A stretch of 45,307 nt of DNA from Spirochaetaceae bacterium (GTDB lineage Bacteria; Spirochaetota; Spirochaetia; SZUA-6; Bin103). The stretch is taken from contig JAPPGB010000012.1 of NCBI GenBank assembly GCA_028821475.1, forward strand, positions 1 through 45,307. Reading direction: 5' to 3'. The notes under the pieces are model-generated. The model saw only the letters and a program-made list of their open reading frames with translations, searched no databases and was not told where the DNA came from. Numbering within the stretch: the first letter of the stretch is position 1; the number at the start of each line of letters is the position of its first letter. The translations under genes were made by a program, and so were the position numbers. Shown here piece by piece: positions 7,584 through 16,174 of the stretch.

Positions 7584-8795
7584 ATGAAGAGTGGACGCAG
7601 AGGACTCGGGCGGGGCATGGGGCGCAAGCTGGCGGCGGGGGTGCTGGCCGTCGGACTGATCGGGGCGGCGCTGCCGCTGGCGGCCGACGAGCACGAGATC
7701 GTGGTGGGCGCATCGATACCGCTGACCGGCATCTACGCGCAGGCGGGCGCGCTCGCGACGCTCGGCATCGAAGCCTACCTCGGCTACCTGAATGCCAGCG
7801 GCGGCATCAACGGTCGTCCGGTGCGGCTGGCGAGCCATGACTCGGGCTCGACGCCGGAGCAGTCGCTGGCGGTGTTCAAGCGGATCATGGCCGAGGAAGA
7901 GGACGTGGTGGTGTACTACGGCGACTCCACCGACTTTGCGCTGCTGTCGGCGCCGGAGGTCAACGAGCGCTACCAGGTGCTGATGGCCGGCGCATCGTTT
8001 GCCACCGCGCTTGCCGATCCGGACAAGTTTCCCTACCAGTTCCTCGCCGGCCCCACGTACGCCGAGATGGTGGGCATGCTGCTTGAGTACATCGCCGAGC
8101 AGGGCGGCACCGACGGCGCAGCGCCGCGCGTGGCGCTGTTCCACACCAACCTGGAGGGCGGCCGCGACCCGATCCCGTACGCCAGGGAGCGGGCCGCCGA
8201 ACTCGGCATCGAGATTGTCGTCGAAATCGAGACCGAGCCGGCCGGCATCGACGTTGCCCCCGAGGTGCTCAAGCTGCGCCGGGCGCAACCCGACTACGTG
8301 ATCTTCCAGGGCTATGTCGCAACGGTGTGGCCGGAGGTGATGGTGCAGGCGGCGCAGACCGGCGTCGATGCCATGTTCATGGGCACGTTCTGGGCCATGG
8401 AGCCGCTGATCATCCGGCAGCTCGGGCCGCTCGCCGACCGCTACATGGGCGTGTTTCCCTACCGCTACTACTGGGACCAGGAGGAGTCCGCGACCCTGCG
8501 GCATATTGCGCAGGTCACGCAGGCGGAATACGTGCCCACGTACGCTCTGCAGGCGTGGTTCACCGGCATGATCGTGACCGAGGTGATCGGGCGCACCCTG
8601 GACGCCGGCCTGGAGCTGACCGGCGACAACCTGAAGGCCACCCTGGACGGGATCGAGGATTGGGACACCGGCGGCCTGATCGGCGTGCCGGTGACCTTCC
8701 GGAACAACTCCATCCCGGTGGGGCGCATCTACCGGGGAAACTCCGCCACCGGACGCATGGATCCGGTATCCGACTGGATTGTCCTCGACGATTGA
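7584..8795 (+). CDS. ABC transporter substrate-binding protein, branched-chain amino acid type
   Basis: Periplasmic binding protein of the Peripla_BP_6 (LivJ-like) family, 403 residues. ATG 7584 has AAGGAG 7 bases upstream and opens a twin-basic signal peptide: RRGLGRGMGRK, hydrophobic core, cleavage near PLAADEHE. The mature start EIVVGASIPLTGIYAQAG is the classic ligand-binding lobe 1 strand, followed by the GGINGRPV segment. No LivHM permease or LivGF ATPase lies nearby; the next genes form a peptide-type system of another family. It therefore looks like an orphan binding protein serving a permease elsewhere. Ligand unknown: amino acids, amides and aromatic acids are all known for this family. 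Confidence 0.9.
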   Translation: MKSGRRGLGRGMGRKLAAGVLAVGLIGAALPLAADEHEIVVGASIPLTGIYAQAGALATLGIEAYLGYLNASGGINGRPVRLASHDSGSTPEQSLAVFKRIMAEEEDVVVYYGDSTDFALLSAPEVNERYQVLMAGASFATALADPDKFPYQFLAGPTYAEMVGMLLEYIAEQGGTDGAAPRVALFHTNLEGGRDPIPYARERAAELGIEIVVEIETEPAGIDVAPEVLKLRRAQPDYVIFQGYVATVWPEVMVQAAQTGVDAMFMGTFWAMEPLIIRQLGPLADRYMGVFPYRYYWDQEESATLRHIAQVTQAEYVPTYALQAWFTGMIVTEVIGRTLDAGLELTGDNLKATLDGIEDWDTGGLIGVPVTFRNNSIPVGRIYRGNSATGRMDPVSDWIVLDD

Positions 8796-8882
8796 ATCGT
8801 TTCGACGACTGACACGATTGACGGAAGGCGGGCTCGCGTGGGACGATTCGGCCCATCCAACACGCATCGAAAGGAGCGGGAT

Positions 8883-10868
8883 ATGACAAGGAAAGCCTTT
8901 CTGGGCTTGATTGCGGCGCTGCTGCTGCCGGCGGCGGCGTTCGCGGGCGGCGAATCGGAGCAGGCCGCCTCTGATGAGGGCGCCATGGCTGCGGAGGCGC
9001 CCGCCGGGCAGTACCGGGAGTCGCCGATGCTGGCGCAGATGGTGGCCGACGGAGAACTGCCGCCGGTCGACGAGCGGCTGCCGGTGCGGCCGCTGGTGCT
9101 GGAGCCGCTGGAGAAGGCGGGCGAGACCATCGGGCAGTACGGCGGCACCCTGACGGTGACCGGGCTGGACCCGAACGGCGACTCGTTCGGCGCCGAGTGG
9201 GGCGACGGCGGCGGGTTCCGCAGTGAGGGGCTGGCGTTCTTCGACATCGCGTTCCGCAACTTCACCCCGGACGTGGCCGAATCGTGGGAGGTGTCGGACG
9301 ACTTCACCACCATGACCGTGCACCTGCGCGAGGGCGTGCGCTGGTCGGACGGCGAACTGGTCACCACCGAGGACGTCGAGTTCTGGTGGAACGACGTGAT
9401 GCTCAACGAGTCGCTGACCGCCAAGATTCCCAACTACTTCGCCCCCGGCGGCAACGTGATGAAGGTGAACATCATCGACGACTACACGTTCAGCTTCGAG
9501 TACGCCGAGCCCTACCTGGCGATCGCCGACCAGATGGACCGGCTGACGCCGTGGAGCCCGAAGCACTACATGGAGCGCTGGCACGCCGACTACAACGAGG
9601 ATGCGGCCGCGGAGGCGAAGGCGGAGGGCTTCGGCGAGTGGTTCGAGGCGTTCCTGGCCCGCCAGGACGACCGCTGGGGCACGGTGTACGCCGGCGAGCG
9701 CCCGATGCTGGGACCGTTCGCGCCGGCCGAGGCGGACTCGCAGGGCAACCGCCTGTCGCCGCGCAACCCCTACTATTGGAAGGTGGACCCGATCGGCCAG
9801 CAGCTTCCCTACGTCGACTACTACGAGGTGATCCTGCTCGGCAGCCGCGAGATCCTGGAGGCGAAGGCGATCTCCGGCGAGTACAATATGGGCGGCGCCT
9901 GGGCCGACCTGGCGAGCTTCCCGCTGCTGGTCGAGAACGCCGACAAGGCGGGCTACACGGTGCGCATGTTCCCGGGCCTGTTGTGGGGCGGCAGCGTGAG
10001 TTGGGCCTACAACTACACCAGCAAGGACCCGGTGCTGCGCGAGATCTTCGGCGACCTGCGCTTTCGCCGCGCCATGTCGCACGCCATCAACCGGGTGGAG
10101 TTCGGCGAGGTGTTCAACCTGGGCCTGACCGAGCCGCGGCAGGCGGCGCCGCCGGCCGACTGGAGCTTCTACGACGAGTCGTTCGGACGCAAGTACCTGG
10201 AGTATGACGTCGACCTGGCCAACGAGCTGCTCGACGAGATGGGCCTGGAGTGGAACGCCGACCGCACCCACCGGCTGCGCCCCGACGGCGCGCCGCTGAT
10301 CCTGCAGACCGAGATCGGCCAGGAGGGGCACCGCCCCGGCGAGTGGGAGTTCATCGTGCGCTACTGGTCCAAGGTGGGCGTGGAGGTGAAGTTCAAGCAG
10401 GTCGACCAGGCGCTGTACGCGCAGCGCCTGCTGGCCAACGAGCTCGACATCGGCACCTGGGGCGCCGGCGGGCCGCCGGAGTCGGTGAGCCACGCCATCT
10501 ACCCGATCCGGCTGGTGCCGCCGTGGCACTGGCGTACCTGCTGCGCGCTCGGCGGCATGGCCTGGCATGACTGGTGGGAGAGCGGCGGCGAACTCGGCGA
10601 AGAGCCGCCGGAGCAGATCCAGGAGCTGTTCGGGCTTCTCGACGAGTGGCGCGCCACCGCGCTCGGCACCGAGGAGTACGTCGAGCTCGGCAAGCAGATG
10701 GTGCGCATCAACGACGAGAACATCTGGTACAACGTGGTCACCGGCTCGCCGCCGAGCATCAGCCACGCGGTGGTGGTGAGCGCCGTCGACAACAGCGTCA
10801 TGAACATCCGCGATCCCGACACCGACACCGGCTGGTGGATCATCGAGATGCTGTGGATTGACCAGTAG
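8883..10868 (+). CDS. ABC transporter substrate-binding protein, oligopeptide family 5
   Basis: First gene of a five-gene oligopeptide-type importer operon. ATG 8883 is preceded by AAGGAG at 6 bases and starts a signal peptide MTRKAFLGLIAALLLPAAAFAGGESEQAA (given from its parts: basic MTRK, Leu/Ala core, AFAGG junction), of the Gly-Gly-acidic type frequent in spirochaetes. The 661-residue product is SBP_bac_5: GQYGGTLTVTG near the start, VAESWEVSDDFTTMTVHL, the EDVEFWWNDV block and LRFRRAMSHAINR. It is longer than typical OppA, with extra sequence around residues 250-300. A UUCG-loop hairpin (10895-10912) separates it from the ATPase gene and may favour its higher expression. Confidence 0.92.
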   Translation: MTRKAFLGLIAALLLPAAAFAGGESEQAASDEGAMAAEAPAGQYRESPMLAQMVADGELPPVDERLPVRPLVLEPLEKAGETIGQYGGTLTVTGLDPNGDSFGAEWGDGGGFRSEGLAFFDIAFRNFTPDVAESWEVSDDFTTMTVHLREGVRWSDGELVTTEDVEFWWNDVMLNESLTAKIPNYFAPGGNVMKVNIIDDYTFSFEYAEPYLAIADQMDRLTPWSPKHYMERWHADYNEDAAAEAKAEGFGEWFEAFLARQDDRWGTVYAGERPMLGPFAPAEADSQGNRLSPRNPYYWKVDPIGQQLPYVDYYEVILLGSREILEAKAISGEYNMGGAWADLASFPLLVENADKAGYTVRMFPGLLWGGSVSWAYNYTSKDPVLREIFGDLRFRRAMSHAINRVEFGEVFNLGLTEPRQAAPPADWSFYDESFGRKYLEYDVDLANELLDEMGLEWNADRTHRLRPDGAPLILQTEIGQEGHRPGEWEFIVRYWSKVGVEVKFKQVDQALYAQRLLANELDIGTWGAGGPPESVSHAIYPIRLVPPWHWRTCCALGGMAWHDWWESGGELGEEPPEQIQELFGLLDEWRATALGTEEYVELGKQMVRINDENIWYNVVTGSPPSISHAVVVSAVDNSVMNIRDPDTDTGWWIIEMLWIDQ

Positions 10869-10894
10869 TCTGGTCCGCAAAAACCGGCCGGCGG

Positions 10895-10912
10895 CCGATG
10901 CTTCGGCATCGG
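10895..10912 (+). terminator. UUCG-tetraloop hairpin after the binding-protein gene
   Basis: CCGATGC (10895-10901), loop TTCG, GCATCGG (10906-10912): a perfect 7-base stem closed by the very stable C(UUCG)G tetraloop, 27 bases after the binding-protein stop. No long U-tract follows (TGTTCATCGTC), so partial termination or protection of the upstream mRNA against 3' exonucleases is more likely than full termination. Confidence 0.6.
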
Positions 10913-11015
10913 TGTTCATCGTCTTCCATGTCACGGAGTGGCCGTACAGTCCCCGCATGACGGCGAGGGAGGGGCCGGGCGCCGCGCACGCCCCCTCCCC
11001 TCGCCCGCGGCCCGC

Positions 11016-12056
11016 ATGAACCCGTCGGCAGCCGAGGTGCTGCTCGACGTCAAAAACCTCAAGACGCACTTCCGGCTGCGCCAGGGTATCGTGCGCTCGG
11101 TGGACGGCGTCGATCTGACCATCTACCGCGGCCGCACCCTTGGCGTGGTGGGCGAGAGCGGCTGCGGAAAAAGCGTGACCGCGCAGTCGATCCTGCGCAT
11201 CGTCCCGGTCCCCGGCGAGATCGTGGACGGCGAGATCCTGCTGCACGGCAAGCAGGGCGGCGAGCCCGTGGACCTTGCCACCCTGCCGCCCAAGGGGCAG
11301 CGTATCCGCGAGGTGCGCGGCGGCGAGATCGGCATGATCTTCCAGGAGCCGATGGCGTCGTTGAGCCCGGTGCACACGGTCGGCAACCAGGTCATCGAGA
11401 TGGCGCTGCTGCACCGCGAAGGCGGTCAGGCGGAGGCGAGGGAGGCGGTGCTCGACATGCTCGGCCGGGTCGGTTTCTCGGAGCCGGCGCGCACCTTCGA
11501 CTCCTACCCGCACGAGCTGAGCGGCGGCATGCGCCAGCGGGCGGTTATCGCCATGGCGCTGGTGGGGCGCCCGAGCCTGCTGATCGCCGACGAGCCCACC
11601 ACCGCCCTCGATGTGACCACCGAGGCGCAGATCCTGCGCCTGCTGAGGCGGCTGCAGGCGGACCTGGGCATGGCGATCATGTTCATTACCCACGACCTGG
11701 GCGTGATCGCCAAGATGGCCGACCACGCCGCGGTGATGTACCTGGGCAAGGTGGTGGAGCACTCCGACGTTGACGCCCTGTTCCACGACCCCAAACACCC
11801 CTACCTGCGCGCGCTGCTGGCCTCGGTGCCGCGCTTCGGCGGCAACGTGCAGGAACGGCTGGCCTCGATCGAGGGCATCGTGCCCGATCCGTTCCGCCTG
11901 CCGGGCGGCTGCCCGTTCCACCCGCGCTGCCCGGAGTCGATCGCGGGGCGCTGCGAGGAGGAGGTGCCGGTGTACCGCTTCCTGCCGGAGGCGGCGCACC
12001 GCGGCGTGTCGTGCCACCTGCATGCGCCGCAGGGCGAACCGGTGGCGGCGCCATGA
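11016..12056 (+). CDS. Oligopeptide ABC transporter ATP-binding protein (OppD/DppD-like)
   Basis: Cytoplasmic ATPase subunit, about 346 residues. Walker A GESGCGKS (46-53), the Q-loop in [11 protein letters not shown], the signature LSGGMRQR, Walker [13 protein letters not shown] and the switch His in FITHDLG are all intact. The C-terminal oligopeptide/dipeptide domain is present with its cysteine cluster ([16 protein letters not shown]), which binds an iron-sulfur cluster in characterised family members. The start is uncertain: ATG 11016 has no strong ribosome site, but the domain begins directly after it ([12 protein letters not shown]). The stop overlaps the next start as ATGA, so OppD and OppF are translationally coupled. 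Confidence 0.92.
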   Translation: MNPSAAEVLLDVKNLKTHFRLRQGIVRSVDGVDLTIYRGRTLGVVGESGCGKSVTAQSILRIVPVPGEIVDGEILLHGKQGGEPVDLATLPPKGQRIREVRGGEIGMIFQEPMASLSPVHTVGNQVIEMALLHREGGQAEAREAVLDMLGRVGFSEPARTFDSYPHELSGGMRQRAVIAMALVGRPSLLIADEPTTALDVTTEAQILRLLRRLQADLGMAIMFITHDLGVIAKMADHAAVMYLGKVVEHSDVDALFHDPKHPYLRALLASVPRFGGNVQERLASIEGIVPDPFRLPGGCPFHPRCPESIAGRCEEEVPVYRFLPEAAHRGVSCHLHAPQGEPVAAP

Positions 12057-13075
12057 GCAGCCCGCCCGCGGCGGACGGCCTGCTGCTGAAGGTCAGCGGC
12101 CTGCGCAAGCACTTTCCGATTCACAAGGGGCTGTTCGGACGCACCCTCGGTCAGGTAAAGGCGGTGGACGGGGTCGACTTCACCATCGGCAAGGGCGAGA
12201 CGCTTGGCTTGGTGGGCGAGAGCGGCTGCGGCAAGTCGACTACCGGACGCTGCCTGCTGCGCGGCCACGACCTGACCGCGGGCGAGGTGTGGTTCAACGA
12301 CCAGGAGCTGGGCTGGGTGGACGTGTTCGGCCTCGACCGCAACGATCTCAAGGTGTTCCGCCGCCACGCGCAGATGATCATGCAGGATCCGTTCCACTCC
12401 CTGAACCCGCGCATGACGCTGCTCGACATCGTCGGCGAGGGGCTGACCATCGCCGGCGTCAAGGGGCAGGAGCGGACCGACCGGGTGGCGGCTACGCTGG
12501 AGGTGGTGGGGCTGCGCCCCGAGTACATGAGCCGCTACCCGCACGCCTTCTCGGGCGGCCAGCGGCAGCGCATCGGCATTGCCCGCGCGTTGGCGCTCAA
12601 TCCGCAGTTCGTGGTGTGCGACGAACCGGTGTCGGCGCTCGACGTGTCGATCCAGGCACAGATCCTCAACCTGCTGCAGGATTTGCAGGACCAGTTCGAC
12701 CTGACCTACCTGTTCGTGGCGCACCAGCTCAACGTGGTGCAGCACATCTGCGACCGGGTGGCGGTGATGTACGTGGGCCGGGTGGTGGAGGTGGCCGACA
12801 CGCAGACCCTGTTCCAGGGCCCGCGCCACCCCTACACCGAGGCGCTGCTGTCGGCGGTGCCGCGGCCCGACCCGCGCCACCAGCACGAGGAGATCGTGCT
12901 GTCCGGCGAGGTGGCCAACCCGGCCGACCCGCCCGACGGCTGCTACTTTCATCCGCGCTGCAACTACGTGGTCGAGGAGTGCTCGCAGCGCCCGCCGCAA
13001 CTGACCGCCGAGGCCGATGAGCACTTCGTGCGCTGCCACCGCGCCGCGGAGCTGACCCTGGCGGGAGTGGGTTGA
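12053..13075 (+). CDS. Oligopeptide ABC transporter ATP-binding protein (OppF/DppF-like)
   Basis: Second ATPase of the importer, 340 residues. It has the OppF-type N-terminus LRKHFPIHKGLFGR, Walker A GESGCGKS (55-62), Q-loop MIMQDPFHSLNPR, signature FSGGQRQRIGIARAL, Walker B FVVCDEPVSALDVS and the switch His in FVAHQLN. The C-terminal domain has the cysteines of GCYFHPRCNYVVEEC. It overlaps oppD by four bases (ATGA) and precedes the permease gene by about 16 bases. In a heterodimeric importer it pairs with the protein at 11016. No ATPases accompany the other two permease sets in this window, so this pair might also energise them; that is a guess. Confidence 0.92.
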   Translation: MSSPPAADGLLLKVSGLRKHFPIHKGLFGRTLGQVKAVDGVDFTIGKGETLGLVGESGCGKSTTGRCLLRGHDLTAGEVWFNDQELGWVDVFGLDRNDLKVFRRHAQMIMQDPFHSLNPRMTLLDIVGEGLTIAGVKGQERTDRVAATLEVVGLRPEYMSRYPHAFSGGQRQRIGIARALALNPQFVVCDEPVSALDVSIQAQILNLLQDLQDQFDLTYLFVAHQLNVVQHICDRVAVMYVGRVVEVADTQTLFQGPRHPYTEALLSAVPRPDPRHQHEEIVLSGEVANPADPPDGCYFHPRCNYVVEECSQRPPQLTAEADEHFVRCHRAAELTLAGVG

Positions 13076-13091
13076 TGGGAGGCGGCCGGTA

Positions 13092-14081
13092 GTGGGGGCG
13101 TACGTCATTCGCAGGTTGCTGCTGTTCATACCGATGCTGGCGGCGGTCAGCGTGATCTCGTTCATCCTGATCCAGCTTCCGCCGGGCGACTACCTGACCA
13201 GCGAGATCATGGCGATGGCGGAGCGCGGCGAGGAGGTGGACGAGGCGGTGATCGCGGCGCTCAAGCTGCGCTACGGCCTGGACCGCCCGATGGTGGAGCA
13301 GTACTTCCGCTGGATCGGCAACATCATTCTGCACGGCGACTTCGGACGTTCGTTCCATTGGGAGCAGCCGGTGTCGTCGCTGATCTGGGAGCGGCTGATG
13401 TGGACGGTGGTGATCTCGTTCGGCAGCCTGCTGTTCACCTGGGTGGTGGCGTTCCCGATCGGCATCTACTCGGCCACCAACCAGTACTCGATCGCCGACT
13501 ACCTGTTCACGTTCTTTGGATTCCTCGGCAAGGCGACGCCCAACTTCCTCTTGGCGCTGGTGCTGATGTGGATGGGCTACGTCTACTTCGACCTCAACAT
13601 GGGCGGCCTGTTCTCGGCCGAGTACCAGCGGGCGCCGTGGAGCCTGGCCAAGGTGGGCGACCTGATCGGCCACCTGTGGGTGCCGCTGGTGGTGCTGGGC
13701 ACGGCCGGCACCGCCGACCTGATCCGCGTGCTGCGCGCCAACCTGCTCGACGAACTGGCCAAGCCGTACGTCACCGCGGCGCGCGCCAAGGGATTGACCG
13801 AGTTGAAGCTGATCGCCAAGTACCCGGTGCGCATCGCCATCAACCCGTTCGTGAGCAGCATCGGCGGGGTGCTGCCGGAGCTGATCTCGGGCGCCGCCAT
13901 CGTGTCGGTGGTGCTCAGCCTGCCCACCACCGGGCCGCTGATGCTCGGCGCGCTGCTGACCCAGGACATGTTCCTGGCCGGCAGCTTCCTGATGCTGCTC
14001 ACCGTCCTGTCGCTGTTCGGCACCCTGCTGTCCGATATCCTGCTGGCCGTGCTGGATCCACGCATCCGGCAGACGGTGTAG
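13092..14081 (+). CDS. Oligopeptide ABC transporter permease (OppB/DppB-like)
   Basis: Inner-membrane permease, 329 residues, read from GTG 13092 (MGAYVIRRLLLFIPMLAAVSVISF). Landmarks are LIQLPPGDYLTS after helix 1, a long periplasmic loop with LRYGLDRPMVEQYFRW, further helices, and the EAA loop TAARAKGLTELKLIAKYPVR. The C-terminal LAVLDPRIRQTV is typical of OppB. The acidic stretch AERGEEVDEAV in the periplasmic loop is an insertion relative to Escherichia coli OppB. It lies between the ATPase genes and the OppC-like gene, with 20 bases to the latter. Confidence 0.92.
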   Translation: MGAYVIRRLLLFIPMLAAVSVISFILIQLPPGDYLTSEIMAMAERGEEVDEAVIAALKLRYGLDRPMVEQYFRWIGNIILHGDFGRSFHWEQPVSSLIWERLMWTVVISFGSLLFTWVVAFPIGIYSATNQYSIADYLFTFFGFLGKATPNFLLALVLMWMGYVYFDLNMGGLFSAEYQRAPWSLAKVGDLIGHLWVPLVVLGTAGTADLIRVLRANLLDELAKPYVTAARAKGLTELKLIAKYPVRIAINPFVSSIGGVLPELISGAAIVSVVLSLPTTGPLMLGALLTQDMFLAGSFLMLLTVLSLFGTLLSDILLAVLDPRIRQTV

Positions 14082-14101
14082 GCGGGCGAGGAGCGGCGCG
14101 C

Positions 14102-15262
14102 ATGGCCTCCCCCGACATCGGCCAGGCCGGCCACGGCGCTCAGGACGCGCGCGGCGGCGAGCAGGCGCCGGCGCACAGCGCGGAGACCGCCTCGCAGTGG
14201 CAGTTGATGCGCTGGCGGTTCGGCCAGCACAAGGCGGCGGTGGTCAGCCTGGTGGTGCTTGTGATCCTCTACCTGATCGCCATCGTGGTGGAGTTCGTCG
14301 CCCCCTACGCCACCGACACCTACAACATCAAGTACATCATGGCGCCGCCGATGCGGGTGCGCTTCTTCGATGCCGACGGCGGCTTCCACCTGCGCCCGTT
14401 CGTGTACGACTACACCACCTCGCGCGACCCCGAGAGCCTGCGCATCGTGCAGGTGGTCGACACCGAAGCGATGCACCCGATCCGCTTCTTCGTACGCGGC
14501 GACGACTATCGCTTCTGGGGGCTGTGGCGCGCCAACCTGCACCTGTTCGGCATCGACGATCGGGAGGCGCTGATCCTGCTGTGGGGAGGCGACGAGCAGG
14601 GCCGCGACCTGTTCTCGCGCACCGTGTATGGGGCGCGGTTGTCGCTGTCGATCGGCTTCGTGGGGGTGATCCTGAGCCTGGTGCTCGGCATCCTGCTCGG
14701 CGGCATCTCCGGCTACTTCGGCGGCACCATCGACATGGTGATCCAGCGCATCATCGAGCTGCTGCAGGCGATTCCGCGCATCCCGCTGTGGCTCACCCTG
14801 TCGGCCGCGCTGCCGCGCGACTGGGGCACCGTCGAGGTGTACTTCGGCATCACCATCATCCTGTCGGTGCTCGGCTGGACCGGGCTGGCGCGCACCGTGC
14901 GCGGCAAGTTCCTGGCGCTGCGCGAGGAGGACTTCACCCAGGCCGCCAAGTACCTGGGCGCGAGCGAGATGCGCATCATCATCCGGCACATGGTGCCTTC
15001 TTTCAGCAGCCACCTGATCGCCGTGCTCACCCTGCGCGTGCCGGAGATGATCCTGGCCGAGACCAGCCTCAGCTTCCTGGGCCTGGGCCTGCGCGAACCG
15101 GTGATAAGCTGGGGCGTGCTGCTGACCGGCGTGCAGAACATCCGCGCCGTCGCCCTGGCCCCGTGGCTGTTCCTGCCCGGGCTGGCGATCGTGGTCACCG
15201 TACTGGCCTTCAACTTCGTCGGCGACGGCCTCCGCGACGCCGCCGACCCCTATGCGCAGTAG
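14102..15262 (+). CDS. Oligopeptide ABC transporter permease (OppC/DppC-like) with a large periplasmic insertion
   Basis: Last gene of the importer operon; ATG 14102 is preceded by GAGGAG at 8 bases. The product has 386 residues, longer than the usual 290-320. The extra length is a cytoplasmic N-tail of about 35 residues and a periplasmic segment of about 90 residues between helix 1 (VVSLVVLVILYLIAIVVEF) and the hallmark LLWGGDEQGRDLFSRTVYGAR. That segment (MRVRFFDADG ... YRFWGLWRANLHLFG) is also seen in a subgroup of peptide importers of other bacteria. The EAA loop reads AAKYLGASEMRIIIRHMVPS. The end FVGDGLRDAADPYAQ is complete. Confidence 0.92.
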   Translation: MASPDIGQAGHGAQDARGGEQAPAHSAETASQWQLMRWRFGQHKAAVVSLVVLVILYLIAIVVEFVAPYATDTYNIKYIMAPPMRVRFFDADGGFHLRPFVYDYTTSRDPESLRIVQVVDTEAMHPIRFFVRGDDYRFWGLWRANLHLFGIDDREALILLWGGDEQGRDLFSRTVYGARLSLSIGFVGVILSLVLGILLGGISGYFGGTIDMVIQRIIELLQAIPRIPLWLTLSAALPRDWGTVEVYFGITIILSVLGWTGLARTVRGKFLALREEDFTQAAKYLGASEMRIIIRHMVPSFSSHLIAVLTLRVPEMILAETSLSFLGLGLREPVISWGVLLTGVQNIRAVALAPWLFLPGLAIVVTVLAFNFVGDGLRDAADPYAQ

Positions 15263-15419
15263 ATTCGCTTCGGCGCCATGCCTGCACGTAGTGTCGCGGG
15301 TCCGCGTCGCGGCCCCGGCGGCCCCGGGGGCCCCGGGGCCAGCCAGTTGACCGAACCGCATCTCGGTGCGTAAAGTGGACTTGTGTTATCCGCTACGCCC
15401 GTAGGCGGGCATCTATCCG

Positions 15420-15452
15420 GAGACCCCTCACGGGCCGACCGTGAGGGGTCTC
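15420..15452 (+). terminator. 14-base perfect hairpin at the end of the opp operon and over the next start
   Basis: GAGACCCCTCACGG (15420-15433), loop GCCGA, CCGTGAGGGGTCTC (15439-15452). The stem is perfect. It lies 160 bases after the OppC stop and only 4 bases before the TTG start at 15457, and its right arm contains the only purine-rich ribosome-binding sequence (GAGGGG). It may end opp transcription, although only TCATTTG follows, or it may hide the ribosome site of the NYN gene. Confidence 0.55.
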
Positions 15453-15456
15453 TCAT

Positions 15457-16077
15457 TTGAAGGCAGCAGTCTTCGTCGACGGAGGCCATCTTCGTGTTCT
15501 GGTCCGGCAGGCCCGCCGGCACTACAACGCAGACTACATCGAGGCTATCGCAGACGCCTGCGTGGTCGACGCCGAGATTCTGTTTCGCGTGCTTTATTAC
15601 GACTGTGCACCCTACCAAGGTCATCCGAAACTCCCCGTCTCCGGCCAGCCCGCCAACTTCCAGGGATCGGACACGTGGCTCAAGGTCCTCGCTGGCAAGC
15701 CTCGATTTGCCGTTCGTCTCGGTACCCTCAAGTTCCGGGGCTTCGAGCCGAAACGGATCCCCGTCCCTTCGTCAGGGCCAGTATCGGACGAGGACTTCAA
15801 ACCTCGGTTTGAACAGAAGGGTGTCGATATGCGCATCGGCCTCGACATTGCCACGTATGCGAACAATCGGTCCGTAGACCGCATCATTCTGATCACTGGC
15901 GACACCGATTGTCTGCCGGCGATGAAGCTCGCCCGTACCGCCGGATTACAGGTCGTGCTCGTTCGATTTCCGGGGCAGCGCCTCGCAAGGGAGCTGCTTT
16001 GGCATTCGGATTTCCATAGGTCGATTGCATGGCCCTCGCAGCCAGAGAACGTGCGGCGGCCGCCCGTTTTTTCGTAA
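15457..16077 (+). CDS. NYN-domain (LabA/DUF88-like) putative RNase
   Basis: 206-residue protein with a NYN (PIN-like) nuclease fold. The first strand KAAVFVDGGHL carries Asp8; the acidic set continues with DMRIGLDIATYANN and IILITGDTDCLPAM, then the last strand GLQVVLVRFPG. Such proteins are RNases of various prokaryotic systems. The conserved Asn after the first Asp in many relatives is His here (DGGHL). The start must be TTG 15457 because no other start in frame keeps the first strand. A perfect hairpin covers its ribosome site. The AAA-ATPase-like gene follows about 100 bases later on the same strand, so a functional link is possible. Confidence 0.8.
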   Translation: MKAAVFVDGGHLRVLVRQARRHYNADYIEAIADACVVDAEILFRVLYYDCAPYQGHPKLPVSGQPANFQGSDTWLKVLAGKPRFAVRLGTLKFRGFEPKRIPVPSSGPVSDEDFKPRFEQKGVDMRIGLDIATYANNRSVDRIILITGDTDCLPAMKLARTAGLQVVLVRFPGQRLARELLWHSDFHRSIAWPSQPENVRRPPVFS

Positions 16078-16174
16078 CAGCCCGTCACAGGCACCGCGTG
16101 ACCGCCGCAGCCGCACCTTGCCGGGGCGGTGGCGAAGCGATAGAGTCGAAGGCGCCCAGGCTGCGGCCGTGACC

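Noticed and set aside
7479-12023. A 1514-codon open frame on the minus strand, the longest in the window
   Set aside because: It runs antisense through the binding proteins and OppD, is rich in Arg, His, Gln and Val as expected for the complement of GC-rich codons, and contains no recognisable domain.
15290-15350. rRNA or tRNA-like GC-rich structure after the opp operon
   Set aside because: The run of GGCCCC/GGGGCC palindromes is low-complexity and does not fold as a cloverleaf or match rRNA.
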